Shown here: piece by piece, positions 1 to 8,705 of the stretch
Layout: each line of letters begins with the position of its first letter
Position numbering within the stretch: position 1 is the stretch's first letter
Source of the DNA: Anatilimnocola aggregata
GTDB taxonomy: Bacteria; Planctomycetota; Planctomycetia; Pirellulales; Pirellulaceae
Direction of reading: 5' to 3'
NCBI RefSeq assembly: GCF_007747655.1
Contig: NZ_CP036274.1
Span: 434,001 to 498,000, forward strand
DNA length: 64,000 nucleotides
Notes under the pieces: generated by a model
Databases searched by the model: none
The model's input: the letters and a program-made list of their open reading frames with translations, nothing else
Told to the model about the DNA's origin: nothing
Translations under genes and position numbers: made by a program

Positions 1-393
1 CGGACCGAGCAGCGGTTCAATCTTCACTCGCTCTGGGATTCGTTTCCTGGCAGTGGCGGCCCCGGCGCGACTACTTTTCGTGAAGCGCGCAATTTTTCCT
101 TCGTCATGACCAACGACGACGAATTCAAAACCCTTGGCACTGCCGCAGCTGGCGACCTGAACGAAGAAACGTGGCTCGCCGAAAGTTTTGAACTGGCCAA
201 GAACGTGGCCTATGGACCGGAGATTCTCGGCCCGCTGCGGATCTTCGAAGCCGACAACGATCCAGAATATCCGCCGATCAAACTCAGTGAAGACTACCTC
301 GAAGCTGGCGGCAGTGCCGTCGACCGCCGCTTGATCCAGGCCGGTTATCGCTTGGGCGCGATTTTGAAGAAGGTAGCGGTGGATAATCCGTAA
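1..393 (+). CDS. S1/P1 nuclease family protein, 3' end only
   Basis: The reading frame is open from the first base, so this is the C-terminal ~130 residues of a protein that starts before the window. It carries RFNLHSLWDS near its start, matching the NLHxxWD block of S1/P1 nucleases, whose histidine is one of the zinc ligands. A helix of the W-x-ES-x-x-LA type and a C-terminal ARRLIQAG-like helix (AVDRRLIQAGYRLGAIL) follow, as at the end of that family. S1/P1 enzymes are secreted zinc-dependent phosphodiesterases acting on single-stranded nucleic acid. The other zinc ligands and any signal peptide lie outside the window, so catalytic competence cannot be judged. Confidence 0.72.
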   Translation, partial: RTEQRFNLHSLWDSFPGSGGPGATTFREARNFSFVMTNDDEFKTLGTAAAGDLNEETWLAESFELAKNVAYGPEILGPLRIFEADNDPEYPPIKLSEDYLEAGGSAVDRRLIQAGYRLGAILKKVAVDNP

Positions 394-454
394 AAGCTGT
401 TGCCGGCTATTCTTGCGGCCTTCTGGGACCACTCAAAAAACAGGCAACGGCAAT

Positions 455-1378
455 TCACTCCGGCGCTGGCAAGCTCACCACTTCGCCGCCGGCGACGGTG
501 GCCATCGCTTCAATTTCGGAGGAAGGGGTGGTGTCGTAGAGAAAGTAGACTTCGCCATCGGCCATCAGCACGTTTGCGCCGTTGTGATGATTGCCGCCGA
601 GGTCGCCGCCGATTTGAAAGTCGATCGTCCAGGGCAGATCAACGGGCTCCAACCAACTTTTGCCGTTCGCTTTTACTTCCACCACGAGCAGCGTGTTTTC
701 CGGGCCGTCGGTGATTTCACTTTTCTTTCGCGCGCTGGGCGTGCGCACCAGCTTCGCGTCGACATCTTCGGGAAAGGTTGACTTCGCGCCAACGATCACC
801 AGGTAATTGCTCTCTTGCGAAGTGAGGGCATTCGGATCGAGAGGCGAGGCAAAGACCGCCGGCATGCGCTTGGCCACCAGCGCATTGCGCGGATCGTCCC
901 AGGCAACTTTCAGATCGAGCTGCTGATAGAGGGCCATCTCGCTTGGCCCCAGATAAGGCAGGATCAGCGCTCGCCAGCTATGCAGTGGCTTGCCACTGGC
1001 GTCGGTCGTGTAAGCTGGCGGGAACGAACCGTTCTGAGCTTCGTAGGCCAGCAATGCCTGGCCGAGCTTGCGCAGGTTGTTCGCGCAGGTGCGCTTGGCC
1101 GAAGCTTGCTGCGCGGCGACGATCGCGGGCTTGCCAATGGCCTGATAAAAGGCATACAGCGCAACGCCCAGACCGAGGAAGAAAATGGCGAGGACCAGCG
1201 CCCCTTGCCAGTTGCTTCGCTGCACACCCTTCATGGCCGTGCGCAACGAGTAGCGCGGCGCGCCCGACGGGACGGTGACCAATTTGCCGCAGTTCACGCA
1301 CGGGCCCGTGTGGCCGGCGAGTGGATCGTCGACCAGCGTCGTTTCGCCGCAAAAGGGGCACGAGAAGGGAATGGGCAT
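455..1378 (-). CDS. DUF1559-type protein with N-terminal zinc ribbon
   Basis: 307 residues. The N-terminus has a CxxC...CxxC zinc ribbon (Cys7, Cys10, Cys27, Cys30), followed by a basic stretch and one transmembrane segment (about residues 58-80). The rest is the planctomycete DUF1559 fold: a CANNLRKLGQALLAYEAQNG helix, HSWRALILPYL, an ITDGPENTLLVVE segment and the closing GNHHNGANVLMADGEV block. DUF1559 proteins resemble pseudopilins and usually begin with a prepilin peptidase site. Here the helix is preceded by a zinc ribbon and an internal membrane segment instead, so this looks like the non-pilin, membrane-anchored subgroup. Function is unknown. It is convergent with the S1/P1 gene and has no obvious operon partner. 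Confidence 0.85.
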   Translation of the reverse strand: MPIPFSCPFCGETTLVDDPLAGHTGPCVNCGKLVTVPSGAPRYSLRTAMKGVQRSNWQGALVLAIFFLGLGVALYAFYQAIGKPAIVAAQQASAKRTCANNLRKLGQALLAYEAQNGSFPPAYTTDASGKPLHSWRALILPYLGPSEMALYQQLDLKVAWDDPRNALVAKRMPAVFASPLDPNALTSQESNYLVIVGAKSTFPEDVDAKLVRTPSARKKSEITDGPENTLLVVEVKANGKSWLEPVDLPWTIDFQIGGDLGGNHHNGANVLMADGEVYFLYDTTPSSEIEAMATVAGGEVVSLPAPE

Positions 1379-1493
1379 AGAGAACGCTGATTCGAAATGA
1401 ACTACCTGGACCGATGCTTCAGCAAGTGAGAAGTACGAGTGAGCCTGATTCCATCGTAACGCGTGGCGGCAAGCGTTGGCAAAGTTAGCATCA

Positions 1494-2636
1494 CTACTTC
1501 TTCACAATCGCCAGGTTGTCTCGGTGAATCACTTCCTCATAGGGCCGATGGCCGAGAACCTGCGCGATTTTGGCCGACTTCAAACCTTTGATACGTTCGA
1601 CTTCTTCGGAAGAGTAGTTCGACAGCCCGCGCGCGACTACCTGGCCTTCGCCATCGCACAGGGCCACGACGTCCCCCTTTTTGAAATCCCCTTGCGTGCC
1701 GGTGATTCCCGCGGCGAGCAGGCTCCGCCCTTGTTCGACAATCGCGCGGCGAGCGCCCGCATCGAGTTGCACGCGCCCGCGCGTTTGCGCGGTGAAGCCC
1801 AGCCAACGTTTGAACGGCGTGATTCCCTTCCCTTGAGCCTGAAACAGCGTGCCGAGTGGCTCGCCGGCCGAGAGTTGCGTCAGCACGTCCATTCGCCGGC
1901 CACTGGCGATGATCACGTTCTCGCCAGCTGTGGTGACGATTCGCGCGGCTTCCAGCTTGCTCGCCATGCCACCTTTACTCAGGCCAGTCTTCTTGTCGCG
2001 CACGTAGGCATACACACTTTGGTCGATGACGGGCACCGTGTTAATCAACTGCGAACCAGCCAGGCTGGGGTCGCCGTTATACAGCCCTTCGATATCGCTG
2101 AGGATGATGAGGAGCGGGGCGCGAATCAGGTTGGTAACCATTGCCGCCAGGCGATCGTTATCGCCGAACGTCGTCTGCAGTTCCTCGACGCTGACCGTGT
2201 CGTTCTCGTTGATGACCGGTACCGCGCCAAATTCGAGAATCGATAGCAGCGTATTGCGCACGTTCAAGTACCGCACGCGATCGTCGACATCTTCGGCCGT
2301 CAGCAGCACCTGGGCCGCCTGGCTCCCATGCTGGCTGAAGGTTCGGTCATAAGCTTGGATGAGCGGCACTTGCCCCACTGCCGCCACCGCTTGCAGCTTG
2401 GCCAGGTCGGTCGGCCGGCCGGGCAATTTCAATCGGCTCATGCCGGCCCCCACCGCGCCGCTGCTCACCAGCACCATCCGCCGGCCTTGTTGCCGCAACG
2501 CCAGCAACTCCTCGGACAGGCGGTCGATCCGCTCGTGATTGAGCGTACCATCGGGGGAAGTGAGAACGCGGGTTCCCACTTTAACGACAATTGTCTTGGC
2601 AGCAGCAAACAACTGCTCGCGGATCGGATCGGGCAT
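1494..2636 (-). CDS. proB: Glutamate 5-kinase (ProB)
   Basis: 380 residues, the usual length for the two-domain enzyme. The amino acid kinase domain has VVKVGTRVL (17-25), SSGAVGAG (58-65), INENDTV (142-148), FGDND (157-161) and LSDIEGLY (179-186), the ATP- and glutamate-binding blocks. The last ~100 residues match a PUA domain. It catalyses the first step of proline synthesis, ATP-dependent phosphorylation of L-glutamate to glutamyl 5-phosphate, in the cytoplasm. No proA or proC is adjacent; the neighbours are a DUF1559 protein downstream and a membrane protein upstream, so it is probably transcribed alone or with the latter. Confidence 0.95.
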   Translation of the reverse strand: MPDPIREQLFAAAKTIVVKVGTRVLTSPDGTLNHERIDRLSEELLALRQQGRRMVLVSSGAVGAGMSRLKLPGRPTDLAKLQAVAAVGQVPLIQAYDRTFSQHGSQAAQVLLTAEDVDDRVRYLNVRNTLLSILEFGAVPVINENDTVSVEELQTTFGDNDRLAAMVTNLIRAPLLIILSDIEGLYNGDPSLAGSQLINTVPVIDQSVYAYVRDKKTGLSKGGMASKLEAARIVTTAGENVIIASGRRMDVLTQLSAGEPLGTLFQAQGKGITPFKRWLGFTAQTRGRVQLDAGARRAIVEQGRSLLAAGITGTQGDFKKGDVVALCDGEGQVVARGLSNYSSEEVERIKGLKSAKIAQVLGHRPYEEVIHRDNLAIVKK

Positions 2637-2793
2637 GAAGAGCGGGGCCTCTCAAGAAGCAATGCACACATTCGGGCTGCGGCAATCTACCGAAAACCCC
2701 CGCTTTCAACAATTCTGCTCAAGGAGATTTCTGCCTGACGAAGCCCCTCAAGGCCTGAAAAATCCGCAAGAAATGCCGCTGCTGGACGGGAAG

Positions 2794-3648
2794 TTATCCC
2801 TTGCCATTGCCGCGAACCAGGTGATAGCCAGCCAACCGCACAATCACCAGCGCACCGAAAACTAGCAGCGAAGTGAATAGCATGAGGAAGAACGCAAACA
2901 CGGCGGACTGGTAGTCCTGGTAGTCACCGGTGAAATTGACGAAGGCAAACGTCGTCGCCAGCACCACACCGAATATGCCGAGGATCACCAGTGCGGGACG
3001 TTGGCGAGTGAGCATCAGGTAGCCTACCCCCAGGGGAATAACCGCCAAGATGCCGCTAACGACCATATCCAGCAGCAATTCCTCCTGTTCAATCTGCACA
3101 TAGCGGAGAATGCCCAGCAGCAGCGCCGCACAAGTCGTGGTGGCGAACAAGTTGGCCACACTGAACTGCCAAGGTGGCTGGCGAGTCTGCTGTTGCTCGT
3201 GAGCCAGCACCAGTCGCCAGCCGCGCAGTTGCAGGAGCCAGGTTCCTGTGAGCACCAAGATGCCATAAAAAAACAACATCACCATCAAAGTACCCATGCG
3301 GGATTCCTCCCCGCCTCGGCTCAAATAAAACCCGGTAATTGCCGCCGTGCAGACGAACATCCAGGCGCGCAGCGCCAGGTGTTGTCGCCCAAGTCCGCAC
3401 GCGAGTGCGACCAAACCCGTTTGCGCAAAACTCAGGGCGATCATCAGAATCCAGCCGGGCTGCGGCCATTCCCGACCGCCGACGCGCACCCAAGTCAGCG
3501 TGACGATGTTCAGTTCGGCAGCAGCAGTGACGAACAGCACCGCGAGCGTCCAGGCAATGATGGCGGCATTGCGGGCGCGCGGTTCCACGCGAACAGTGGG
3601 AGCAGCGGTAGTTGTTTCCGCGAGAGTGGTCACGTCTGCAATCGTCAC
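2794..3648 (-). CDS. Multi-pass membrane protein, unknown
   Basis: 284 residues with about eight hydrophobic segments spread from residue ~28 to the C-terminus and a short charged loop (HEQQQTRQPPWQF) in the middle. No motif of a known transporter or enzyme is visible. The open frame starts with GTG at 3648, without a convincing ribosome-binding site; an internal start a few codons later is possible. It lies 158 bp upstream of proB on the same strand and is divergent from gluQ. The first ~24 residues are Thr/Ala-rich and probably cytoplasmic. Function cannot be assigned. Confidence 0.7.
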   Translation of the reverse strand: MTIADVTTLAETTTAAPTVRVEPRARNAAIIAWTLAVLFVTAAAELNIVTLTWVRVGGREWPQPGWILMIALSFAQTGLVALACGLGRQHLALRAWMFVCTAAITGFYLSRGGEESRMGTLMVMLFFYGILVLTGTWLLQLRGWRLVLAHEQQQTRQPPWQFSVANLFATTTCAALLLGILRYVQIEQEELLLDMVVSGILAVIPLGVGYLMLTRQRPALVILGIFGVVLATTFAFVNFTGDYQDYQSAVFAFFLMLFTSLLVFGALVIVRLAGYHLVRGNGKG

Positions 3649-3731
3649 GCAGCAGGAATAAAGTCGGTTTCGAGCGGCCGATTTTCTGATATCGTTGTCC
3701 CTTCTATCTTAACCCTTCGAGCCCGTTTCCC

Positions 3732-4706
3732 ATGCCTGCTTTTCCCTCCACTTCGCCCCCGATCGTGGGCCGGCTAGCGCCGTCGCCAACGGGTGCGCAG
3801 CATGTAGGGAATGCGCGGACGTTTCTGCTCGCCTGGCTCTCTGCCCGCTCGCAACAGGGCAAGCTGATTTTGCGGATGGAAGACATCGATTCGCCACGAA
3901 TCAAGCCCGGTGCGGCCCAGCAGGCAATCGACGATTTGCGCTGGCTAGGCCTCGAATGGGATGAGGGGCCGGATGTTGGCGGGCCTCAGTTTTCTTATGT
4001 GCAAACGGAGCGACTCCCGCTATATGAGCAGGCCCTTGCGCAGTTGAAACAGGCCGAGCGGATCTATCCCTGCACGTGTACTCGCAGCGAAGTTGCCGCT
4101 GCTGCCAGCGCGCCGCATGCCGGGCAAGAAGGCCCGCGCTATCCGGGCACTTGTGCGGCCAACACCGCAGCGCTGGCCAGCCGCTTCGTGCCCGGCAGTT
4201 TCGCCTGGCGCTTTCGCACCACTGACGAGCGGCTGACAATTCACGATGGCCTGGCCGGTGAAGTGAGTTGTAGCGTAAATCAAGAGCTAGGCGATTTTGT
4301 CATTGCCAAAGCAGATGGCACGCCGGCGTATCAATTGGCGGTCGTCGTCGACGATCACGCGATGGGCATTACCGAAGTCGTGCGCGGCGACGATCTCTTG
4401 CCGAGCGCCTTTCGCCAACAACAGCTTTACGACTTCTTCGGCTGGCAGCCACCGCGTTTCATTCACGTCCCGCTCGTCATTGGCGAAGATGGTCGTCGCC
4501 TGGCCAAGCGCCACGGCGATACGCGCCTCGCCACCTTTCGCGCCGCAGGCATTGCGCCCGAGCGCATCATCGGGCTTCTCGCCTGGTCCTGCGGACTTCG
4601 TCCGACCGCAGCACCAATCCACGCCCGCGAATTGCTCGCTGATTTTTCCTGGCAACGAATCGCTAAGATACCGTTCGTCTTCACCGAACAAATGCATTTT
4701 ACTTAG
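3732..4706 (+). CDS. gluQ: Glutamyl-Q tRNA(Asp) synthetase
   Basis: 324 residues, a truncated class I GluRS without the anticodon-binding domain. GRLAPSPTG (13-21) and HVGN (24-27) form the HIGH-type ATP site, and KRHGD (259-263) is the KMSKS-like loop. CTC at 114-116 with Tyr137 and Cys141 match the zinc site of GluQ-RS (YadB). The family activates glutamate and attaches it to queuosine in the wobble position of tRNA(Asp), not to tRNA(Glu). The length, lack of an anticodon domain and KRHGD favour GluQ over GltX. The TAG stop is the first three bases of a dispersed repeat (4704-4725), so the present C-terminus may have been set by insertion of that repeat. Confidence 0.9.
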   Translation: MPAFPSTSPPIVGRLAPSPTGAQHVGNARTFLLAWLSARSQQGKLILRMEDIDSPRIKPGAAQQAIDDLRWLGLEWDEGPDVGGPQFSYVQTERLPLYEQALAQLKQAERIYPCTCTRSEVAAAASAPHAGQEGPRYPGTCAANTAALASRFVPGSFAWRFRTTDERLTIHDGLAGEVSCSVNQELGDFVIAKADGTPAYQLAVVVDDHAMGITEVVRGDDLLPSAFRQQQLYDFFGWQPPRFIHVPLVIGEDGRRLAKRHGDTRLATFRAAGIAPERIIGLLAWSCGLRPTAAPIHARELLADFSWQRIAKIPFVFTEQMHFT

Positions 4707-4796
4707 CCCGACGCGTCAGCGAGGGGAAACCAGGATGGATCGTCCGCAGCAACAGAACGTTGATTCAGAAAATTCCCTCGCTCACGCGTCGGGCTA
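4704..4796 (+). repeat. Paired copies of a dispersed 22-bp palindromic repeat
   Basis: Left arm 4704-4725 is TAG followed by CCCGACGCGTCAGCGAGGG; right arm 4775-4796 is its reverse complement with one mismatch (CTCACG for CTGACG). The arms enclose 49 bp and could form a ~22-bp hairpin at the 3' end of the gluQ message. Single or paired copies of the same sequence occur at 24371-24444, 45331-45352 and 49190-49211. Confidence 0.9.
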
Positions 4797-4831
4797 AGTA
4801 AGACAAATAAAAAGAAGAAGAAACCGAACGC

Positions 4832-6043
4832 ATGGCCATTGATACACCGGCGAAGTTGGCGATGGTGGGAGCGGGGCCGATTGGGCTCGAAGCGGCTCTG
4901 TACGCGCGGTTCTTGGGCTATGACGTGGTGATCTTCGAGCAAGGACGCGTTTGCGAGCACGTGCAACAACAGTCGCATGTTCGCAGCTTTGTTCCCTTTC
5001 GCTGGTGTTGCTCGCCCCTTGGCCTGGCTGCGATTACCGCGCACGACGAAAACTATCAACCGCCAACTGACGACGCGCGCTTAACCGGCAGCGAATGGCT
5101 GGAGCAGTACTTGTTGCCGCTCGCCGCGACCGATTTGCTCAGCGATCACTTGCAGCTGCACACGCGAGTGCTTGGCATTGGCAAAGAGCAGGTGCGAAAA
5201 ACCGATCGCGCGGCAGACCTGCCCGCCGGGGACGAGCGCGGCGATTGGTCGTTTCGACTGCTCGTACAAGACGCTGCCGGCAATGAGCGAATCGAAGAAG
5301 CCGATGCGGTTCTCGATTGTTCCGGCGTGCTGTCTCAACCTAACTACTGCGGGCACGGCGGGCTGCCCGCAATCGGTGAACGAGCCCTGCGCGGGCAGAT
5401 CGACTATCGACTTCCCGATCTGCTGGGCGATGAACGCGACCGGTTTTCCGGCAAGCGGACCTTGCTCATCGGACATGGGCACTCGGCGGCCACTGCGGCT
5501 GTTCAACTGGCCGAGATCCAGCAGCAAGATCCGGCGACTTCCTTCACCTGGATCACGCGACACGAACATCAGCCCGCAACTGGGCCGGTTCGGCGAGTAT
5601 CAAACGATCCATTTCCCTCCCGCGCTGAACTGGCCGCACAGGCCAATGCCATTGCTCAGCAAGCAAACAGCTGGCACTGGGCATCGCAGGTTGAAAAAAT
5701 AGTGCGCGAACCTGGTGGTCCCTTTGTCGTGTCGTTATCCGTACCGATTGCCGGAGATCATTCCTACGACAACATCCTGGCGCTCGTTGGCTATCAGCCC
5801 GACTTATCGCTGCTCGCCGAGTTGCAAGTTGAACCCGACTTCGCGACGGGGGGCTTGCGAGACCCAGGCACGAAGTTGATCCAGCCCGAAGACAATTTTT
5901 ACCTACTAGGAGCCAAATCGTTCGGCCGCCAAACGGGCTTTCTGTTCCGCGACGGCCTGGCCCAGATTCAACAGCTGTTTGCCATCCTCGGCGACCGCCC
6001 CACCCTGGACCTGTACGCCGCCGGTCAGCCCAAGTTGGAGTAA
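4832..6043 (+). CDS. FAD/NAD(P)-dependent oxidoreductase
   Basis: 403 residues. An N-terminal Rossmann fold with VGAGPIGLEAALYARFLGYDVVIFE (about 11-35, dinucleotide motif GAGPIG then acidic Glu35) binds FAD. A second nucleotide site, LLIGHGHSAATAAVQL, lies in the middle of the protein. The last third has LALVGYQPD and LLGAKSFGRQTGFLFRDGL, resembling the closing part of thioredoxin-reductase-like and flavin monooxygenase-like proteins. There is no CxxC redox pair, which argues against a thioredoxin reductase. Substrate is unknown. The gene follows gluQ after the repeat pair; AGAAGAAG lies about 8-15 bases before the ATG. Confidence 0.8.
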   Translation: MAIDTPAKLAMVGAGPIGLEAALYARFLGYDVVIFEQGRVCEHVQQQSHVRSFVPFRWCCSPLGLAAITAHDENYQPPTDDARLTGSEWLEQYLLPLAATDLLSDHLQLHTRVLGIGKEQVRKTDRAADLPAGDERGDWSFRLLVQDAAGNERIEEADAVLDCSGVLSQPNYCGHGGLPAIGERALRGQIDYRLPDLLGDERDRFSGKRTLLIGHGHSAATAAVQLAEIQQQDPATSFTWITRHEHQPATGPVRRVSNDPFPSRAELAAQANAIAQQANSWHWASQVEKIVREPGGPFVVSLSVPIAGDHSYDNILALVGYQPDLSLLAELQVEPDFATGGLRDPGTKLIQPEDNFYLLGAKSFGRQTGFLFRDGLAQIQQLFAILGDRPTLDLYAAGQPKLE

Positions 6044-6059
6044 CCGTCGTCGCAGTCGT

Positions 6060-6078
6060 CCCCGGGAGCATTCCGGGG
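6060..6078 (+). terminator. GC-rich hairpin after the flavoprotein gene
   Basis: CCCCGG (6060-6065) pairs perfectly with CCGGGG (6073-6078) around a 7-base loop, 17 bases after the stop codon of the oxidoreductase. The following sequence (CTTGTTA) is only weakly T-rich, so termination efficiency is uncertain. Confidence 0.4.
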
Positions 6079-6175
6079 CTTGTTACGCAGCACTTTCTTG
6101 ATATTCTGGACTGTCTTGTTTGGGCGGGCATTCTCTGGCCGAAAAGCCGCAGATTGCTAGCCCCAGCAAACCCTT

Positions 6176-6249
6176 GGCGGGGTAGCTCAGTTGGTTAGAG
6201 CAACGGCTTCATAAGCCGTGTGTCGGCGGTTCAAGTCCGCTCCCCGCTA
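6176..6249 (+). tRNA. tRNA-Met (anticodon CAT), elongator type
   Basis: A complete 74-nt cloverleaf. The acceptor GGCGGGG pairs with CCCCGCT through seven pairs, the outermost being G-U. The D arm is GCTC/GAGC, the anticodon stem ACGGC/GCCGT with loop TTCATAA, and the T arm GGCGG-TTCAAGT-CCGCT. The anticodon is CAT. The paired 1-72 end and the overall sequence match elongator tRNA-Met better than initiator tRNA, which has an unpaired 1-72. A lysidine-modified tRNA-Ile2 is the alternative reading. CCA is not encoded, so it must be added after transcription. Confidence 0.95.
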
Positions 6250-6262
6250 CTTTGAATGAATG

Positions 6263-6300
6263 CGACGAGAGCCTCGTGTTGACGAGGCTTTTGTCGTTTC
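6263..6300 (+). terminator. Intrinsic terminator of the tRNA-Met gene
   Basis: A 15-bp stem (6263-6277 with 6282-6296, two G-U pairs) is closed by the loop GTTG and contains the perfect core AGCCTCGT/ACGAGGCT. TTTC follows the stem directly. It begins 14 bases after the tRNA and lies just before the convergent end of the EEP gene, so it could act for both. Confidence 0.75.
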
Positions 6301-6323
6301 TTGTCTTGGGAGTGCCGAGAAAC

Positions 6324-7205
6324 TTAGCGCAGTTCGGCGAAGACGGGCCAATGGTCGGATGGGGTGCGGCCTTCGCGCTTGGAGATATCGATCGAGGCGT
6401 GTTTGATTTTCCAGGACCGACCAGCTCCGATCCAGTCGATGCGGGCACCGTTGGCGGGCTTGGGATTGAAACCGGAGAATGTTCCCCTCTGACTATCGGG
6501 ATATTGCGTGCCGAAGGTATCTACGATGGGACTTGGCTCCCCTTCCACTTCGCCAAACAGCGCCTGATGCGGCGCGCTGGCCGGACCAGCATTGAAGTCG
6601 CCAGTTACGACAATCGCCGAATCTTTGGCAACGGCGACGAGCCTGGTTCGTAACAGCTGGGCTGATTTCAAGCGAGCCTCTTGGCCTTTGTGGTCGAAGT
6701 GGGTGTTGAAGAAGGTAATCGGCTGGGCAGTCGGCGACTGGCGATCGCGGAGCTTAACCCAAGTGACCATGCGTGGTAGTGAAGAATCCCAACTCTTGCT
6801 GCCGGGCTTGTCGGGCGTTTCGCTCAGCCAGAAATGGCCGCCATCGAGCTTCTCGAAGCGCTCGCGTCGATAGAAAAGGGCGACCGTTTCGCCAGAGTCC
6901 CTGCCATCATCGCGACCCGCTGCCAGCGAATCGTATAGCGGCAAGTTCTCGGCGAGATAGTCCCGCTGAAAAGGAAGCGTCTCTTGCGTGCCGAGCAGGT
7001 CGAGTCGATAGGCCTTGATTGTATCGACGACGTGGGCCTTTCGCTTGTCCCAATGGTTCTCGCCATCTTTCGCGGTGCCGTAGCGAATGTTGAAACTCAT
7101 CACGCGGAGCGAGGGAGCTTCTTCCGCCACGACGTTGCGACAGGCAATGGCCGCAATTGCAATCAATAAACAAGAAGCGGCAAATCGCAAGCTGGGGCAG
7201 GGCAT
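6324..7205 (-). CDS. Secreted endonuclease/exonuclease/phosphatase (EEP) family protein
   Basis: 293 residues with a signal peptide (hydrophobic 7-21, likely cut after VVAEEA). The EEP superfamily blocks are in order: LRVMSFNIRYG (33-43, Asn metal contact), LLGTQE (Glu metal ligand), FFNTHFDH, VVTGDFNAGP (catalytic Asp and Asn) and SDHWPVFAEL at the C-terminus (Asp-His pair). These magnesium-dependent enzymes cleave phosphodiester or phosphate bonds in substrates from nucleic acids to inositol phospholipids; a periplasmic or secreted phosphodiesterase is the likely role. Substrate cannot be read from the sequence. Confidence 0.9.
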   Translation of the reverse strand: MPCPSLRFAASCLLIAIAAIACRNVVAEEAPSLRVMSFNIRYGTAKDGENHWDKRKAHVVDTIKAYRLDLLGTQETLPFQRDYLAENLPLYDSLAAGRDDGRDSGETVALFYRRERFEKLDGGHFWLSETPDKPGSKSWDSSLPRMVTWVKLRDRQSPTAQPITFFNTHFDHKGQEARLKSAQLLRTRLVAVAKDSAIVVTGDFNAGPASAPHQALFGEVEGEPSPIVDTFGTQYPDSQRGTFSGFNPKPANGARIDWIGAGRSWKIKHASIDISKREGRTPSDHWPVFAELR

Positions 7206-7260
7206 GGCGACGGTTTTCGCTAAGTGATGAAGGCCTCGCGCGAAGCGTGACGAGTACAGT

Positions 7261-8691
7261 TTAGGCTAGCAGTTTGGTCATGATGTTGCCGTGGACATCG
7301 GTCAGGCGGAAGTCGCGACCTTGGAAGCGGAACGTCAGCTGTTTGTGATCGATGCCGAGCAAGTGCAAGATTGTCGCATGCAAGTCGTGCACGTGCGCTG
7401 GATCTTCAGCGGCATTGAAGCCCAGCTCATCGGACTTGCCGTACGTCTGCCCCGGTTTGATGCCGCCCCCTGCGAACCACATGCTGAAGGCATCGATATG
7501 GTGATTGCGGCCGGTCTTTTCGCGATTCTCGCCCATCGGCGTGCGGCCGAACTCGCCACCCCAAATCACCAGCGTGTCCTTGAGCAGATCGCGCTGCTTA
7601 AGATCCATCACCAGAGCTGCGCAGGCCTGGTCTACATCTTTAACCACCTTGGGAAAATCGTCTTCCAGCGTTTCGCCGCTGCCGCCGTGGCTATCCCAGT
7701 TGGTGTGGTACAGCTGCACGAAGCGCGTGCCGCGTTCGACGAGACGCCGCGCGAGCAGACAGTTACGAGCGAACGAAGCCTTCTGCGGACTCACGCCGTA
7801 CAGATCGAGCGTGGCCTGCGTTTCGCCGCTGATGTCGATCAATTCCGGCGCGCTCGATTGCATGCGATAGGCCATTTCGTAAGCATTGATACGGGTCGAG
7901 ATTTCGTCGTCCCCCGTTTGCTTCAGCCTGATCTGATTCATCGCGCGCACGGCATCGATGGCGGCGCGCTGCTTGGCCGTATCGATGCCTGCGGGATTGG
8001 TGAGATTCAGAATCGGCTCGCCTTGACCGCGCAATGGCACGCCCTGATAGGTGGTCGGCAAGAAGCCGCTCCCCCAGTTCACAGCGCCGCCGCGTGGCCC
8101 GCGCGGACCACTTTGCAGCACAACAAAGCCCGGCAGGTCTTGCGATTCGCTGCCGATGCCGTACGTCACCCACGAACCCATCGAGGGACGACCAAACTGC
8201 CCGCTGCCGGTGTTCATGAACAGTTTGGCCGGAGCGTGATTGAACAGGCTCGTCTGGCAGGTATTCACGACGCTGATGTCGTCGACAATCTTCGCCGTGT
8301 GAGGCAGCATGTCGCTGACCCAGGTGCCGCATTGGCCATGCTGGGCGAACTTGCGCTTGGTGCCGAGCAGTTTCACACCGTGACTGCTGTTCATGAAGGC
8401 AAACCGCTTGCCTTCGATATAGCTTTGTGGAATGGGCTGGCCGGTGAGTTCGACCAGTTTGGGTTTATAGTCCCACAGTTCGAGTTGCGACGGGCCGCCG
8501 GCCATGAACAGATAGATGACGTTCTTGGCCTTCGCCGGAAAGCGCCCCCCCTTGGCAATGGCCGGCGCAGCGGACGCTTGTTCGCCCCCGAGCAACGAAG
8601 TGAGAGCCAGCGCGCCGAGCCCCATCGAGCAATCTTGAAAGAAATGCCGGCGAGTGACTTCGCGGAGAATATTGTCTTGAGCTGGAGTCAT
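7261..8691 (-). CDS. DUF1501 domain protein with Tat-like signal
   Basis: 476 residues. The N-terminus carries RRHFF (14-18) before a hydrophobic segment ending in ASAAPA, consistent with twin-arginine export. GGPSQLELWDYKP follows, then the DUF1501 blocks RFVQLYHTNWDSH, LVIWGGEFGRTPMGE and HHIDAFSMWFAGGGIKPGQTYG. DUF1501 resembles the alkaline phosphatase/sulfatase fold and is very abundant in planctomycetes, where it nearly always accompanies a PSCyt1/DUF1549/DUF1553 gene, as here. It starts 14 bases after the stop of that upstream gene, so they are cotranscribed. The reaction catalysed is not known. Confidence 0.93.
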   Translation of the reverse strand: MTPAQDNILREVTRRHFFQDCSMGLGALALTSLLGGEQASAAPAIAKGGRFPAKAKNVIYLFMAGGPSQLELWDYKPKLVELTGQPIPQSYIEGKRFAFMNSSHGVKLLGTKRKFAQHGQCGTWVSDMLPHTAKIVDDISVVNTCQTSLFNHAPAKLFMNTGSGQFGRPSMGSWVTYGIGSESQDLPGFVVLQSGPRGPRGGAVNWGSGFLPTTYQGVPLRGQGEPILNLTNPAGIDTAKQRAAIDAVRAMNQIRLKQTGDDEISTRINAYEMAYRMQSSAPELIDISGETQATLDLYGVSPQKASFARNCLLARRLVERGTRFVQLYHTNWDSHGGSGETLEDDFPKVVKDVDQACAALVMDLKQRDLLKDTLVIWGGEFGRTPMGENREKTGRNHHIDAFSMWFAGGGIKPGQTYGKSDELGFNAAEDPAHVHDLHATILHLLGIDHKQLTFRFQGRDFRLTDVHGNIMTKLLA

Positions 8692-8705
8692 GAGTGGAGA
8701 GACGC

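Noticed and set aside
4703..5059. A 118-codon minus-strand frame ending in the dispersed repeat (ending PLADASG)
   Set aside because: It reads through the palindromic repeat and antisense to the flavoprotein; the repeat creates such spurious frames.
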